DNA from: Chamaea fasciata
Taxonomy: Eukaryota; Chordata; Aves; Passeriformes; Sylviidae
DNA: 64,000 bases
NCBI GenBank assembly: GCA_029207755.1
Contig: JARCOQ010000071.1
Span: 310,001-374,000, forward strand
Direction of reading: 5' to 3'
The notes beneath the pieces are model-generated. The model did no database searches. It was not told the origin of the DNA and saw nothing but the letters and a program-made list of their open reading frames with translations. Position numbers and translations under genes: made by a program. This document shows, in pieces, positions 33,210-46,314 of this stretch. Within the stretch, counting starts at the first letter, position 1. The number at the start of each line of letters is the position of its first letter.

Positions 33210-33764
33210 AGCAAAGCTGATTGTTGGTGCTTTTCTTCCAGCCCCAAACTGGGATTGAGCCAGGCCCTGCATCCATTGGGACTGGGATGCTGTGGCTGTA
33301 GGATAAACCCCCAGCCAAGCCCCGCAGGGAGCCATTTATCCTGTTTGGAGCCCGTTTATTTTTCTCCTTCCCCTGAAGATGTGTGTGAGGAGCAGAGATT
33401 CAGCCAGACCCTCTTCCCAGGCCCATGGGATGTGTGTTTCTTTCCCGTTTCCTGGAAGCGCTCGGTGTTTCGGGAAGGTTGCTGGGCCACGAGGAGCTGC
33501 TGGACACCATCCACAGCCCCTCTCAGGCATTTTCTGCTGGGTGGGACTCCCTGAAAATCCCTTCAGCTTTGTAGGGAAAGCACTTTTCCTACGGGGCACA
33601 CAGGGTGTGAGGCTGGCTCTGGGAAAGAAATATTCCCAGGGAAGAAAGGCTGGGAACGTGCTGACGGCAGCACTGCTCTTTCAGGTGTCACTGTAAGAAG
33701 CTTCTAAAAAGCTCCATTTCTGCTTGGTGGGCAGAAAGTGCAGGAAAAAGTGCTGGGAATGTCC
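33210..33764. other. Stretch with no recognised gene
   Basis: Single-copy-looking DNA between the right inverted-repeat arm and the start of the tandem segmental duplication. Short ORFs only, no splice-supported exon. Confidence 0.5.
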
Positions 33765-34149
33765 ACGTGGACTTCAATTAGCATCAAGCAGCATCACAAG
33801 TGGTTTCGTCCAGGCAGGAGTCACAGTCACTGTGAGGTGATGAAAACGGAGATGGGATCTGCTTGAGGCGGATGGTGCAGCGGCTGCTCACCTGCGACCT
33901 GTATCCCTCAGGGTACCCATTTCTTTAGAACACTATGAAGAACAGAGGGAATTGAAAGTCCACTGCAGTTTAGGTTGTTCTTCACGAGATTGTTCAAGTC
34001 GAGCACAGCCATTCTGTTCAGCAGACACACGGGCAGGGGCTTCTTGGAGCGCTGCTCTGGCACCCATTCTTTGGAGGAGGGGATTGCAGGAAAGAAGAAA
34101 AGAAGCTCATCAACTACTGAAGAGGAAGAGTCACTGACAGGAAGCAGTG

Positions 34150-35040
34150 GGTTAAGAAATGTGAGGGGAAAAAAGGCAGAAAACATGAGGTGACAAGTGT
34201 GAGAAATGGGAGTGGAAAAAGGAGGGAAGTGTGAGGGAGGAAAAGGGAAGGAAACCTGAGTGGGAAAGGCTGAGAAAACGGAGGGGAAAATGGTGAAGAC
34301 GTGAGTGAAAATAGGAGAGGAAGGTGAGAGGAGGAAAAGACATGACATATGATGGGAAAATTCTAAGAAACATAATCAGGGAAGGCTGAAAAACATAGAG
34401 GAAAAAATGGAGGGAAATGTGAGGGGAAGAGAGTGAGAAAATTACTGGCAGATAAAGAGAAACAGGCAGCAAATGTGAGGGGAACATTGTGAGAATCCTG
34501 AGGGGAAAAGAGGGAGAAACCAGAGGGCAGAAAAAGGCAGCAAACATTAGGGGGAAAAAAAGCGTGGGAAGTTGGATGGGAAAAGTGACAGAAAACAGGA
34601 GTGAAAAAAGGGCACAAAATGCTAGAGGAAAAGTATTAGGAACATGAGGGGGAAAGAATGATAAACATGAGGGGAAAAGTGGGAGAAATGTAAGAGGGAA
34701 AGCCTGGGAAACACGAGGGCAAAAGTGAGAAACATGAGGAGACAACTTGGAGAAAAATGACTGAGGAAAGGAGAAAAGCATGAGGAGAGAAAAGGGCAGG
34801 GTAAGTGAGGGGAAAATTGTGAGAATCATGAGAGAACAAAAAAGCAGGAAAAAGCAGGAGCTGGGGAAATGTGAGAGGCAAAGTGTGAGGAAAGGGAGCT
34901 GAAAAGGGTGGGGAAAAGAAGTAAAACTTGGGAGGCAAACATGACAGGAAAACTGTGAGACTCGAGAGGGGGAAGGGGTGGAAATGTGAGAGGGAAAAGA
35001 ACAGGAAACGTGAAGGGAGAAGAGGAGAGAAGGCAGGATT
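34150..35040. repeat. Purine-rich satellite, copy 1
   Basis: About 890 bp that is almost all A and G on the + strand, built of degenerate units such as AACATGAGGGGAAAA and TGTGAGAGGGAAA of roughly 20-35 bp. The complementary strand gives long Ser/Pro/Phe-rich ORFs (for example 34152-35069, 305 codons) that are composition artefacts. Confidence 0.88.
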
Positions 35041-37362
35041 GGCATGACAGCTGAAATGATTCCTAACACATTCCCCCATGCATTTGCCCATTTATTGCAC
35101 TAGCCCAGGGCTTCTCTGTATGTCCGTCTCCCCCTGTGCCTTGATTCCTGTTCGGAAGCAGCAGAAGTGCAGGATGTGCCCACCAGCAGGAGCTGCTCCA
35201 GGCTGGGAAGGGGCCAGGTGGTGCTGATTTCCAGAGGCTTCTGTGTCCCAGGTGAGGCCAGGGCAGGAGTGGGTTGAAAGGTGCTGCTGCTGCTCCTCTG
35301 TGCCAGAGAGCCCTGGCTGGGCAGGGCACGGCGCCCACTGCACTGCGGGCTCCTTCTCCTGCCACAGCTGGGCACACCTGGCAACAAATCATGACGACTT
35401 GTGGGGAAACCAAGGGCTTTGTGGAGGCTGCATTGCTCTGCACACACCCGGGCCACCTGCAGCACAGAGCTTTGGCCCCCAGAAATGTAAACCCGAGGGG
35501 AACAGCTGGAAAAGGTTTCATTTTCACCTTTCAATAGAAGCGACTAAAATCAAAGTTACCAAGAAGGGCTCCGATCCCTGGTGCCAGCTCGGTGTGAGAA
35601 AGGAGACATGACTTTATTTCAGTGCTGGGTGCATGGGGAATCACTTTCCTAACACGTGCTCAGCCAGAAATCCCACCTACTCATTTGTAACCATGGAAAT
35701 AAGACCTACTCATTACTTTGCTGAAACTCACAGGCTAAACATTCCCTCAAATTAGTTGACATATTTAAACCACTTCTCAGAAGTTACTGACAGGAGAGTA
35801 GGGCTCTCTTGAGAGTCTCGGGTGGTCATTTGGGGAACATCCCATTCCTGCAATTCTCCTCTGATGCCCAAGAGCCTCCTACAACCACTCTTTTCCCCTT
35901 GAATTCATTCCAGCTACATTTTTAGGAAGACTACTCTATTCTCAAGGCTAAGGTAGCCACTTGCACATATCAATCACTGCTCCGGAGGAATAGAGGGCTC
36001 AACACTCTGTTAATGCAAAGGGAATTCACAATTTGTTACAGTTCAACATTTTCTCAAAACCTGCCTTCTCTGGGAATTGCTCACAAGCATGTCCTCAATG
36101 CACCTTGAAAATGTTTTTGCTGACTGAAGCCAGAGTGTGTCTTTCCTTCAGCAATTCAGAAGAAAAACACAAACTGCCTACTGAAACCCTTCTGCTCCCT
36201 TCCAAATCAGTTCACTGCTCAAGCACGAGCCACAGGCTCATGCCCGATTCCCTCAGTGAGATAGGAGGTAATATTTTGCTGCAGCTGCAGGGTTATTGGA
36301 AGAAAGAACGAAAGCTGTTGGTTCTTGGGGTTGTTATTTAGGGTTTGGATTGGTTCTAGTTGATTTGTTGGGTGTTGCTGTGAGCTGGGAGAGGGGCCAG
36401 CGTGAAGACCAACCAAAAGGGAAGTAGGAGAAGAGGGGAGGGGACAGAAAAGGAGACGGTGGGGACAGAATACAAGTTTCCTATTTCCCGGCCAAAGGGA
36501 AAGGGGACAGGGTTCGCCCTGGGCTGGGAAAGGCAGTAAAAAGCAGCATTTTCTGTGTGTGTGTTGTGTGTGTTGTGTGTGTGTTTGGCTCTTGGGAGAG
36601 GGAGATACACACCCAGCTCAGGGGAATCCTTCCTAAGAAACAGTTCTCTTTGGCTTTGATGACTTTGTCTCCCCATTTAATTTCATCTAAGAGTTGGCTC
36701 CTTTCTAACACCCCTCTCCCAGCAGCTCAGGGCTGCATTGCACAGTGCTTGCTGTGTGCCAGAGAGCTCAAAGCAGGCTGGCCTGGCGCCCCGGAATATT
36801 TCTGCAGAACACTCCACATTTCACCCCTTTGCTCTGGCTCAGTGCACAACTCCAGCACTGCAGGCGCTTCCTCCCAGAGCCGTGTGAGGCCCCGGCTCCT
36901 GCAGATGTGACCTGACAAGCTGTCCCTGCCTGCCGCTGGCCTCGGTTCCCCCGGCAGAAGCGCCGTGCCTGAAGGAGGCTGCCCTGTGCCGGAGCCTGCG
37001 GAGCAGCCCGGCTCCCTCCCCTGTGCCCAGAGCGCTGCACACACTGCTCGCCTTGGCCAGGAGTTAGAGGGCAGCTGGCACAAGGGTGGCAATCCTCAGC
37101 CAGGCCTGCAGCCCTCGGCTGTGGTTTGCCTTTCTCTGCTCCTGTGCACGCTCCGGACGGCCGATGCCACCGGTCTGTGCTGTGCCCAGCACGGCCACGC
37201 TTCCCCTCGGGAGAGCCTTCCCCACTTTCCAACTGTACCAAAGAAGCCATCAATGTCACTCTCCACCTCTAAGAAAAAACTGACACTTCAGAAGAAAATG
37301 TTGAGCTTTCTCAGAGGCTCAGAAGGAGGGGAATCTTTGAAAGGAGTTGAGGTTTCACAAAC
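35041..37362. other. Region between satellite and kinase gene, copy 1
   Basis: No gene recognised. It contains a (TG)n microsatellite (36557-36594) and a GC-rich block (about 36770-37210) with CpGs that could be a promoter for an unrecognised transcript. Its ORFs (for example 35063-35527) are nearly identical in the other copy, which recent duplication alone explains. Confidence 0.45.
36557..36594. repeat. TG/TTG microsatellite
   Basis: A TGTGTGTG run interrupted by TTG. The copy 2 counterpart (about 52181-52202) is shorter by one block. Confidence 0.85.
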
Positions 37363-37368
37363 TTTATT
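37363..37368 (-). terminator. Polyadenylation signal, kinase copy 1
   Basis: AATAAA on the minus strand, about 77 bases past the stop codon at 37445-37447. The same signal occurs at the matching place in copy 2 (53504-53509). Confidence 0.7.
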
Positions 37369-37444
37369 TCCAATCCTATGCTACTATCCTACTCCACTGT
37401 CCTAGCTGCAATCCTACTCTACAGTCCTATTCTACAATCCTTCT

Positions 37445-40400
37445 CTATACTGGTGTTGGAGAAAACAGTTGTCTGATTCCTGTCTCCTCCTTCCACTCTT
37501 TCACTGAAGTGATCAGTGGCACCAGGCTGGACACAGGCTTGGCTGATGTTACAAATGGATGCTGCACAAAGAAAAAAAAACAAAACAAGAATGAACCATT
37601 ACTTTGCAAGCTAAGAGCCTCAAAGGCAGGGCAATATTTTTCAAAGGAAAAGGAGATTGAATCAGAGTACATCTAAGGAGCAACAGTGGGGCCACATTGG
37701 CACAGCTTGCTGCAAGAGCTGCTATGTGCCCCAGGCCTGGAAATATTTCAGGTCTGAGCATCCTGATCTCTTTAAAGACGCCCCTGCTCATTGCAGGGCA
37801 CTTGGACCAGATGACCCTTACAGGTCCCTGCCAGCCCAGCCCAGTCTAGGATTCCTGACTGTTCTCATTTGAACAGCACCAAGAGTGGAGGTGAGGAGGA
37901 GGAGGCTCCCCTGATGCCTGGCAGTTCAGTGCAGGAGGAGCCCGTCCCTGGGACACTGTTTCCCCTGCAGCCCCTTGGCATTTTACCTGCAGCAGCTCCT
38001 TGGCAGACCAGCGCCGCGCCTCGTCTCTCTGCAGGCAGCAGCTCAGGAAGTCACGCAGAAAAGGGGAGAGAAGCTTGGGCTGCTGCAGCTTTGGGATCCC
38101 TTTGGTGGCTTTCAGGAGTTGAGCCTGAAGAGAAAGGAAACACGAGTTTCTCACCCGCTTCTTTCACATCTGGAACTGCTCTCCCAGATCCCATTGTTTC
38201 AGCTGCACTCTGCAGTGGCACTTTCTGCCGTGGCACAGAGGCAGAGATGACTTTCCTGACCAACAAAACACCCAAAGCCCAATGCAGCCACAGCTTTCCC
38301 AGCATCCAGCAGCTCTTGCCTTGGCAGTTGATTTCATTGACTGGCCTTGTTAGTGGAAACAATAGCAGCAAAAGCAGGTTTCCTTCTCTGAGGGTTCACC
38401 TGAGCAGCTTGACAGGCTATTTGGAAGAGGGACTTTGCTCTACTAACTCACTCTACTATTTCCAAAGATAATTACATGAAAAGCATCTCTGCAGCTCTTG
38501 TTGGTCCCTTAAGCACAGCTGCCATCAAACCGAAGTCATCAAGCTTTTTCCTTGGTTCTTGAAAACAATGGGAATTGCAAGCAAAGAAAGGAAATCCCTC
38601 AGTTATTCCTCAGGTAAGGAAACAAACATTTGGAATCTCATCTTCCACACAGACACATGAAGATGCATGCACAAATGTCTTGGGACGAAAATGCCTCTTT
38701 GGGCACACAGGAAACACCTGCAGCTCCGTCTCTCATCAGACTGCAAATTTCAGCTTCCCTTAGGCAGCAAAAGGAAAATTTTGGTGGTCAAAGCAGAAGA
38801 GGGAGAAACGCCATCCATGTGGTAGCCCTCTGCTCATTTGGACACTCAAGTCAATGCATTAGTGGCACGGCCATCCTAGAAAGTGCCTGGAAACAAAGGG
38901 GTGGGTTTGGCCGGCTCTCCACATGGCCAGGCTTCATCTTAGTGACATGGAGGTGACGGCTTGGGTTAGGAAAGAAAGACGGTCACTGAGTGTTTCAGCA
39001 GCACCGCACAAGAAGCACAAGAGACTCTGTGGCCTTCACACCCTCTTGTCAAGGTTTCAGGCAAATTTCCTTGTGAGAAGAACGGGGGTGCACTTCTTCT
39101 CTCCAAACCACTGTTTTATAAACATCCTCGGGTTTGGGTTACTTTCCTTCATTTCAGGAAAGATAACACCACTTCTAAGATGCTTGTTTGCTGCTATTAG
39201 GGCTGTCTACAAAGCCAAAAGAGCTGGAACGACTTCTAAGCCAAAGCCCAGTGTTGCCTGAGAAGGGAGATTGTTTGCCTGGGCTAAGGCTTGAGTTCCC
39301 CCACGGATGCAACCAAAACCCCAGCAGATGCTGATGTGCTGCCGGGACATTTTCAGAAAGGGACTGTGGTGGAAGTAGTTCCAGCGGATGGCAATGGCAT
39401 TTTGTCCAGTGGCACACACAAAGTGGGATGGGGGAGAAAGACAGCGGGATCAGAGAGTATTTACACCTTACCATGGCAGAATTTTCCTCCCAGTCAGGAG
39501 CTTCTCCTTCCACCATTTCAATGACCACGATTCCCAAAGACCATATGTCCACTTTGGGGCCATAGGGTTCACCGTTCACTTCAGGTGCCATCCACTGAAG
39601 AGTCCCGACCACCGATCTCCGTCTACTCTGCTCAGGGGTGAGTTGAGCAGAGAGGCCAAAATCAGCTGGGGAGAGAGCAAAAGACCGTTTTTATTTGAAT
39701 CCTGTGCAATTAGGAAAGCACGCAAAAGAATTTCCCGGTAGAAGTTTGAGAATGTGCTCTTGAATCTCCTGGACAACCGTCCCTGCCTTGTTTCCTCAGG
39801 ACTTTAGCCAAGGAAATATGGTGCTGGCTGCTTCAGAAATCCCCACATTTTTTACACTGCCTCCAGCAGGGGCTTTTCAAACTTTAGACATGTAGCTCCC
39901 TCCCTCTGGAAGGGACACGCACAGAGCAATGCCACTGTGGACTGCTCGAGCCTTGCCATAGGTCTGTGCACGTTGCCACCGCGTGGTCTGCTCACAACAG
40001 GCTCCCTGCACTGCCACCAGCGCCATTTTGGGGGGGCTGGCACTCACTCAAAAGCAGCCCCACAGCCCACATATCCCTGGAACGCTGCACCTGCCCAAGA
40101 ATATACTGACCCAGCTTGACAGAGCCATCCGTTTTGAGAAGGATGTTGAGGCTTTTCAAATCTCTGTGCATCACATGGTTGGCGTGGAGAAAATGCAGTC
40201 CTTGCAGGCACTGAGAGAGAAACCAGAAACAGGAGGGCAAATATCAGTGATGTGATTTCATCACACAAGAAAGGAAACAGCTCTCCAAGATTCCCTCTCC
40301 AGGGGAATGAGGAGTAATGGCAGAACACAGTGCCACTGAGGGGAAGAGCTCGCTGCTCCAACACAGGCAGAGCAGCACCTTTCTAAAGAAAGGCATGTCA

Positions 40401-43400
40401 GCTTGCCAAAGAGCAACAGCAACTGCTGGTGTAGACTCTGCCCTGCAAACCAGCCAGGATGACTGCTGCTGCAGTGGATGTGCTCAGAAGCACACAGCAC
40501 TCTGGCTGCACTGCTAACCTTTCCAGCTGAGGACTCAGAGAAATGAGTCTCTCTTTCTTCTTTGCTGTTCCTTTCAAATGCTCCCACCATCACCACCTTT
40601 GCTTTTACAGGCAAGGAATGCAGTGCCAACAGACCAAAGTTTAGAGAGGCAAGATGGAGAAGAGCAAATACAAGAGCCAGAGTGAGAATGCAACAGCAGG
40701 AGACAAGAGGACAAGAACAGAGTCCAGTGAGTGCAGGGGCACTGGCAGGCAGTTCATTTGAGAGGCTCTTGCTTGCCCAGAGCATATCAGCCACACAGAA
40801 ACAAAGCCTGGCTCATGGTATCGCTCCTGTTCTGAGCCCCTTTCCCAGACAATCCTGCCCAAGCTCTGGGAAGCACAGCTGGGATCCCCGACTGACCTCC
40901 CGACTGATGATGGCAATCTCGTCTTCTGTCAGGCGAGTCTTTTGGATTGTGTCGTAAAGACTGCCTCCATCCATGTACTCCATCACCAGCCACAGTTCTT
41001 CATGCACAAGGTAGCTGAAAGAAGGGAACAAGGCCATGCAGATGAACATGCATTCGTTGGCTCCTTTGCTTGATTCTTGTTTCTGGGTTGCTTTGTGACA
41101 AGGACAGAATTAAAAGAATTAAAGACATTCCCTCCGGGCTGTGGGTTGTTTGCAGTCTGTGCAGTCTCAAGCAGAACAGGACATGTGTGAAAAAGGAGAT
41201 GTCTCTGATGGCCAGCAATCAAAAAGTGCAGTTTAGTAACAGCCAAGATGAAAAACCTGTCCCGCGTGGTATTTCTGGAAAGAAGCACCTAGTGTTCCTG
41301 GCATGGCCAGCCCTGGAAAAGAGGGGCAACAATCCAAGGGAAATCCTCCCTAGCATGCTTCATCAGCATTGAAGAAACCTTAAAAAATCCATCCTGAGAC
41401 AACATGGAGGCAGCCAACTTACAGGGTACTGACTTCTTATGGTAGAGTTGATGCAGGTTTTTGAACAATTTTTCAACTATGTGTTGGAAAGCCAGGGATG
41501 ACTCACGGAGATAAACTGCACTCTCTTCCCATCCATTGGAGATGAGTAGAGAAATAATAATGAAGCAATAATTAACAGCTTTCTTTTCTGCTAGTGTCCA
41601 AAGTGGGGTTTTAACCTTGCATACTTTTACTATGTAAACAAACCTTCATAGGATGAGACCATGACCACTCACCCGTCTAAATAATGGACAAGATGGGGAC
41701 TCATATTCCTCTTCATGACCGTGATTTCAGTAACAATATCCTCCATCTCGCTCGGTCCCCGAAGATAGATTTTCTTGATAGCCACCTAGAATGACATTGA
41801 AAATCAGTAACTTTAGAAGTTGGAGGAATGAGACCAAAACACACATGGGGAGAGAGATTTTGCAATGACACCGCCAAGCCGTGCCAAAGTGCCTTGTAAT
41901 TAGACAAAGGAGTAATTAGGAAGTGACATTCCTACAGCCCATTCCTCTGCTCCTTTGGGGGCCAGATCCAGGACACGTGGCCACTGACCACATTTTGCCT
42001 TGTCCACTTGTTAGCAATGGTGTGTCAACTCTCACCCCCCCAAAGCTCTGAGCACACTCTCTGTCTGTCTGTACTTGAGAAGAAGTAATGCGTGACTTGG
42101 TACTCTGTGGATACATCTTGGGCTATAGGCAGGGCTTGGGGCTTTTAGGGACACCTTGCAGATCTCTCCCTACGTGCAGTTCCCAAGTGCAGCACTGCAG
42201 GTGGCTAAGGAACTGCCAGGAACATTCAGATGTATTTGCTGGCAGCCAGAAATGAGAATTCAGGACTCTGAAGCCGTAGCCCCAGAGAGCAGTGAGATGC
42301 TCCTTTGTTGGAGCATCTGAGAGCCAGGGAGAGCATCCTTCTCTGAAAGGAACCGCTGCCCTCCTTGCCTTCCTTCTGGCAGCTGAGCAGGACAAAGACT
42401 GCCCCAAATGCAGTTGGCAGGCTGGCACCAGTCTGTGCTTCTTGTGCCTTTGCAGCACAGCTCTAGCCACAGCTGCAGCCGCAGCTGACACGAGACAGGA
42501 AAGCCCTGGAGAGCAGCAGAATCTGCAGGGGCTCTTGACATTTACCTCTCCGCCCGTGGCAGTGTCGATGGCTCTGCAAACCTCTCCAAAAGCCCTAGAA
42601 ACAAAACAGCAGCAAAGAAAGGAGAAGCCATTTAGACCTTGGAGTGAAAGCCAGCCCAGACAGGAGATGTCTGCTGGAAATGCCTCCAACCTGCAGCATG
42701 CAGGAGGGCACTGCCAGAAGGCAGATGATGCATTTTCCTCTCCAGTGCATGGGCACTGGGCCTGTTTCTGAAGCATTGGGCTTTAGTGCCTCAGCTCCAA
42801 AGGCCAGGTGATTCTTTCATCGTGGATTTCAGTTTCTAAACTGGGCGGTTTTTATCCTCACCACAGACTATTTCCTTCAGCAAACTCTTGGGAAGAAATG
42901 CTCCTGAGAAGTGTTATCTGACTGCTATGATAGGGGGTAGGTTGCTGTTTCTGGCAATGAAATAGAAGTGTCTTTGATAATGCCTTCTGACCACACTTCC
43001 AAATTCTGGCCGGTACTGAGAGATGGGGCAGACTAACCCCAGTGTCTGAATATGTTTGCAGCTTGCCTGACTTCACACTTGACAGATATTCCAGCAGCAA
43101 ATCAGCTGCCCCATGACTGTGTAGAAGCAACTGTGGTTGGACTCACCCTCTGCCAACAATTTCCTTTTCGGTGTATTTCCTCCGGGGATTTTCTGTGCTC
43201 ACCATTTGCCCTGAGGGAAACAAAATGCAAAATGCTCACTTGAAAGCAGACATCCCACTATCCAAGAGATACAAAAGGCAGCCCTGCTGGGGCTCTACAG
43301 TCTGGCCTTCTGAGTCCTTTGTGGCCAGCTGCGTAACAACAACAACAACAACACCAATTGCAACAAGACAGGCAGCTCTGCAGTACAAGCAGGTCAGCAC

Positions 43401-46314
43401 AGAGAATGATTTTCTACAGTCCTTTGAAGAGATGCCTTGGCAGAAAACAAAGCACAGGGAGATGCATTCCCAGGAGAGGAGGGCATCTTCCCCACCTTGC
43501 AGCAGTTTCCCAAAGGAATGCCTTTCCCTTTGTAAACCCAAGCAGCTCATGCTCTAACCAACCCCAAGGGGCCTTCAGCAGCAGGACCCTCACCCTTGAT
43601 GAGCAGGCTGAGCTGGAAGACGCCCTTGCCCGTGGCCCACGTGAAGAACCACACTGCTTCTCCTCCCCCTGACAGCAGGGATCAGTCCCTGCCATTGCAC
43701 TCGCCCTCTCAGCCCCGCACACGTGCCCACCTTCCCGCAGCGGGCAAGGGCAGCAAGGACAGCAGTGCTCCTCAGGTGCCGGCGGGATACGGACAGCTGC
43801 CCAGAGGAGATGCTGACCCTCTGTGAGCCCAGCCCAGGCCGTGCAGGAGCCGGCCCAGAGCAGGGGCTGCTGCCTCGGGGCAGCTCCGCGCTGCAGCGGC
43901 CGGCCGGCAGCGGGACTCTCCCAGCTAAGGAAGGCTCCAGCCTCGGCGCTCACACCAGCCCTCAGGGCCAGGGCAGCCACCGCCACAAAGCTGCCAAAGC
44001 CCAGGCACCAGCACTGACAAGCAATGGCAAGAAGGCACGGCCACACCCAGCCCCTTCCAAGCTGCTGCCCCCACTGAGGACACAGCAGGATTGGCTTGGA
44101 GAGCAGACACACCCAGGTGCACGTCAGTGCCCTTTTGTGCCAACAGGTGATGGGAGGCAGAGAGTCAGCTGGGCTCTCTTCTCAGCCCCACCAGGTCTCA
44201 TCTGAGGGCACAGCACCGGCAGCTGCTCTGGGCAAGAAGCAGCTTCAATGACTTGTGCTGTACAATCACAAAGGGCACTGAGATGAGGAGGATCAATGGG
44301 TCCAGCTATGCTGACACGTGCTCACAATACACTGTCCCTCAGAGAAGAAAGACACAAGACGTACTCATGAACCCCAGGAAGTCATCCTCATCATACTCCA
44401 TCTCCTGTTGCTGAGCAGCAGCTTTGTCAGTGCTGGAGATGAAGGAACTGCCCAGGCTCCACTGCTCAGCTGGGGCAGGCCAGGCCCCTTCAGGTGACAC
44501 TGCTGCTCCTGCTGCTGCAGCTTCAATAGAAGAGCCTGTGGAGATCTGAGACAACAAAAGAGTTTGTGTCAGAAAAGTGGCTGGCAGAGATTAGCCCCAG
44601 ATCCCATTTTAAATGCAAGCCCTTAGGAAGGTGCTGTCAGCCAGTGACTGGGAGCTGCTGTTAGGCTCAGCTTTTTCACCTTTCTGCCCACAATTCACAT
44701 TAATTCAGCCACTTCTTTCTGCTTCCCTGCCCACCTCTGCTTCCATTTTACCAAAAGAACAACCTGGCAACCAAGGCACCAAAATCCCTGACTTGAAGCA
44801 GAAACTCCACGTCCCCAGTGTGTCTCTGAAATGCTCCCAGGTAAGCACAGCCAAGAAGCTCGTGGGGACAAACCGCCCCAAAAAGCTTGTGTTGTCACAT
44901 CAATACTTTTTGTGCCTGTGGGTACTTGGCGAGTCTGTGGAGGGGGACAGGTGTCCCCAGACCACAGCGTCCCCTACGTATCCACCAAGGCTGAGCACAG
45001 TGCCTTTGACATGCTCCCTCCTCTGCAGACAGGGAACCTTCCTGCTCCAGGCTGGCCTCTATCAGAATCCCAGCAAGCTGGGGCCTAAACATGGCAGCTC
45101 AAAGCCCATTTTCCAGCTGTCACTGGCTGAGGGGAATGGCTAGGTCTGGCAGGACTGCAGCACTCGGCATCCTCAGCCACCAACAGCAAGAGCTGGCTGC
45201 TCAGAAACTTGCAGCTCTGCCTCGCACTAAAGACAGCGCCCTCCAGAAGTGGCACTTACCGTCTTGGAAAGTTGCGGCTGTGGTGTGACCACAGCTGGAG
45301 CCTTGTGGTCATTTGGCTCCTCTTTGCCTTCTTGTCCAGGAGCAGAGGAAGCCAGAGGAGAGTCTGCTCTTGGTTCTGGGATCTGTGGACAGACAGGAGC
45401 GTTAGACACAGGCCATGACCTATCATTTAGAACCTTCTTTCTCTTCAGCTCTAGAACCAGCTCTACTAAGCACAAATCATCAACTTGCAGAGCAAGGGGA
45501 TTCTAAGTCCCTCAGACTAAATTCTAATGGGCTGATTCAACTGGACACTGCAAATTGCTCCAAATTACATATTCCCCCCTGACTACTATCAGGAAGCACA
45601 TTCTCTCTGCAAAACTTATCTTTTAGTTCTTTTAAAGCTCTGAAATGGAAAATTAGGAAATAGGCAGTGATGCCTTTGCTCTTGCTGCTGTAGACATGGA
45701 AATGGATTTTCTTGCAGCCTACTCAGCTGGCCCTCTACACTCTACTGCCACAGGCCAAGCTCACAGCTTGCTGCACAATTCTTAAACGCCAAGAACATCA
45801 AATGTTCTTTCCTTACTCACCTTGGGATCAGCACCTCTGAATACCCGGCTCAGGTGACCTGCAGTGGGCAAGGGAAAATGAAGCAGATGCTTTGAGAAAA
45901 CTGGAGACAACCAGAGCATTTTTAGAAGACCTTCCAAGGCCTCCCAGTCTACATTTTCAAAGTTGTCCTGCTTGACCCAGCAAGGGAGGAATTGGCAAAC
46001 TCTGCTGCCACAGACTCTCCAACAGAGGGAACGCAACCCCTGCAGGCTGCCTTGCAAATGCTGCCCGCACGGCCGTGGCTACACACACCCCCTTTGGAGC
46101 TGAACATGTTGACAGGAGCTTTACCCAAGCGGCATCTGGATGGCCTTTCTGTTTCCAAATGAACTCAGTCACTAAGAAAGAGCAGGAAGACACAAAAACC
46201 AGGTTAGGTGAAACTCAGGGAAAACCTCTACTTACCTGCCAGGTTAGTTAGGAAATAGCAGGAATAGGCAACTCCATAAACAGTGAAAACTGCAGCGGCG
46301 AGTTGCCCAATCAT
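37445..46314 (-). CDS. PAK3L: PAK3-like serine/threonine kinase, copy 1, complete, 13 exons
   Basis: Minus-strand exons: 46314-46236, 45858-45821, 45382-45260, 44545-44365, 43653-43594 (less certain), 43210-43147, 42594-42546, 41785-41673, 41014-40897, 40210-40111, 39665-39472, 38124-37987 and 37561-37445. All phases agree; the sum is 457 codons plus TAG (437 without the 60-bp exon). The kinase domain is STE20/PAK-type: glycine loop GRGAFGEV, VAIK lysine, hinge [23 protein letters not shown], and the tail [17 protein letters not shown] resembling the PAK C-terminus. The PAK activation-loop threonine position is serine. The N-terminus [20 protein letters not shown] is hydrophobic, suggesting a signal or membrane anchor; a Pro-rich and an acidic segment follow. 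No CRIB/p21-binding segment was seen, so Rho-GTPase control may be lost. The ATG has A at -3. It looks catalytically competent. Confidence 0.82.
43414..44112 (-). other. GC-rich block with a long ORF inside kinase copy 1
   Basis: A 232-codon minus-strand frame crosses this GC-rich intron region and the candidate 60-bp exon in a different frame. The frame is nearly unchanged in copy 2 (59081-59791). The predicted sequence is rich in Cys, Ala, Trp and Arg with no domain. I regard it as a composition effect, possibly an internal CpG-rich regulatory block, not a gene. Confidence 0.35.

Noticed and set aside
34152..35069. 305-codon minus-strand ORF (and its 263-codon partner at 49776-50567)
   Set aside because: It is the complement of a purine-rich satellite; Ser/Pro/Phe/Leu repeats follow from composition and the frame shifts freely with repeat units.
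41400..41670. Possible additional kinase exon
   Set aside because: The phases of the flanking exons (41785-41673 and 41014-40897) already fit, and no open, splice-bounded segment was seen.
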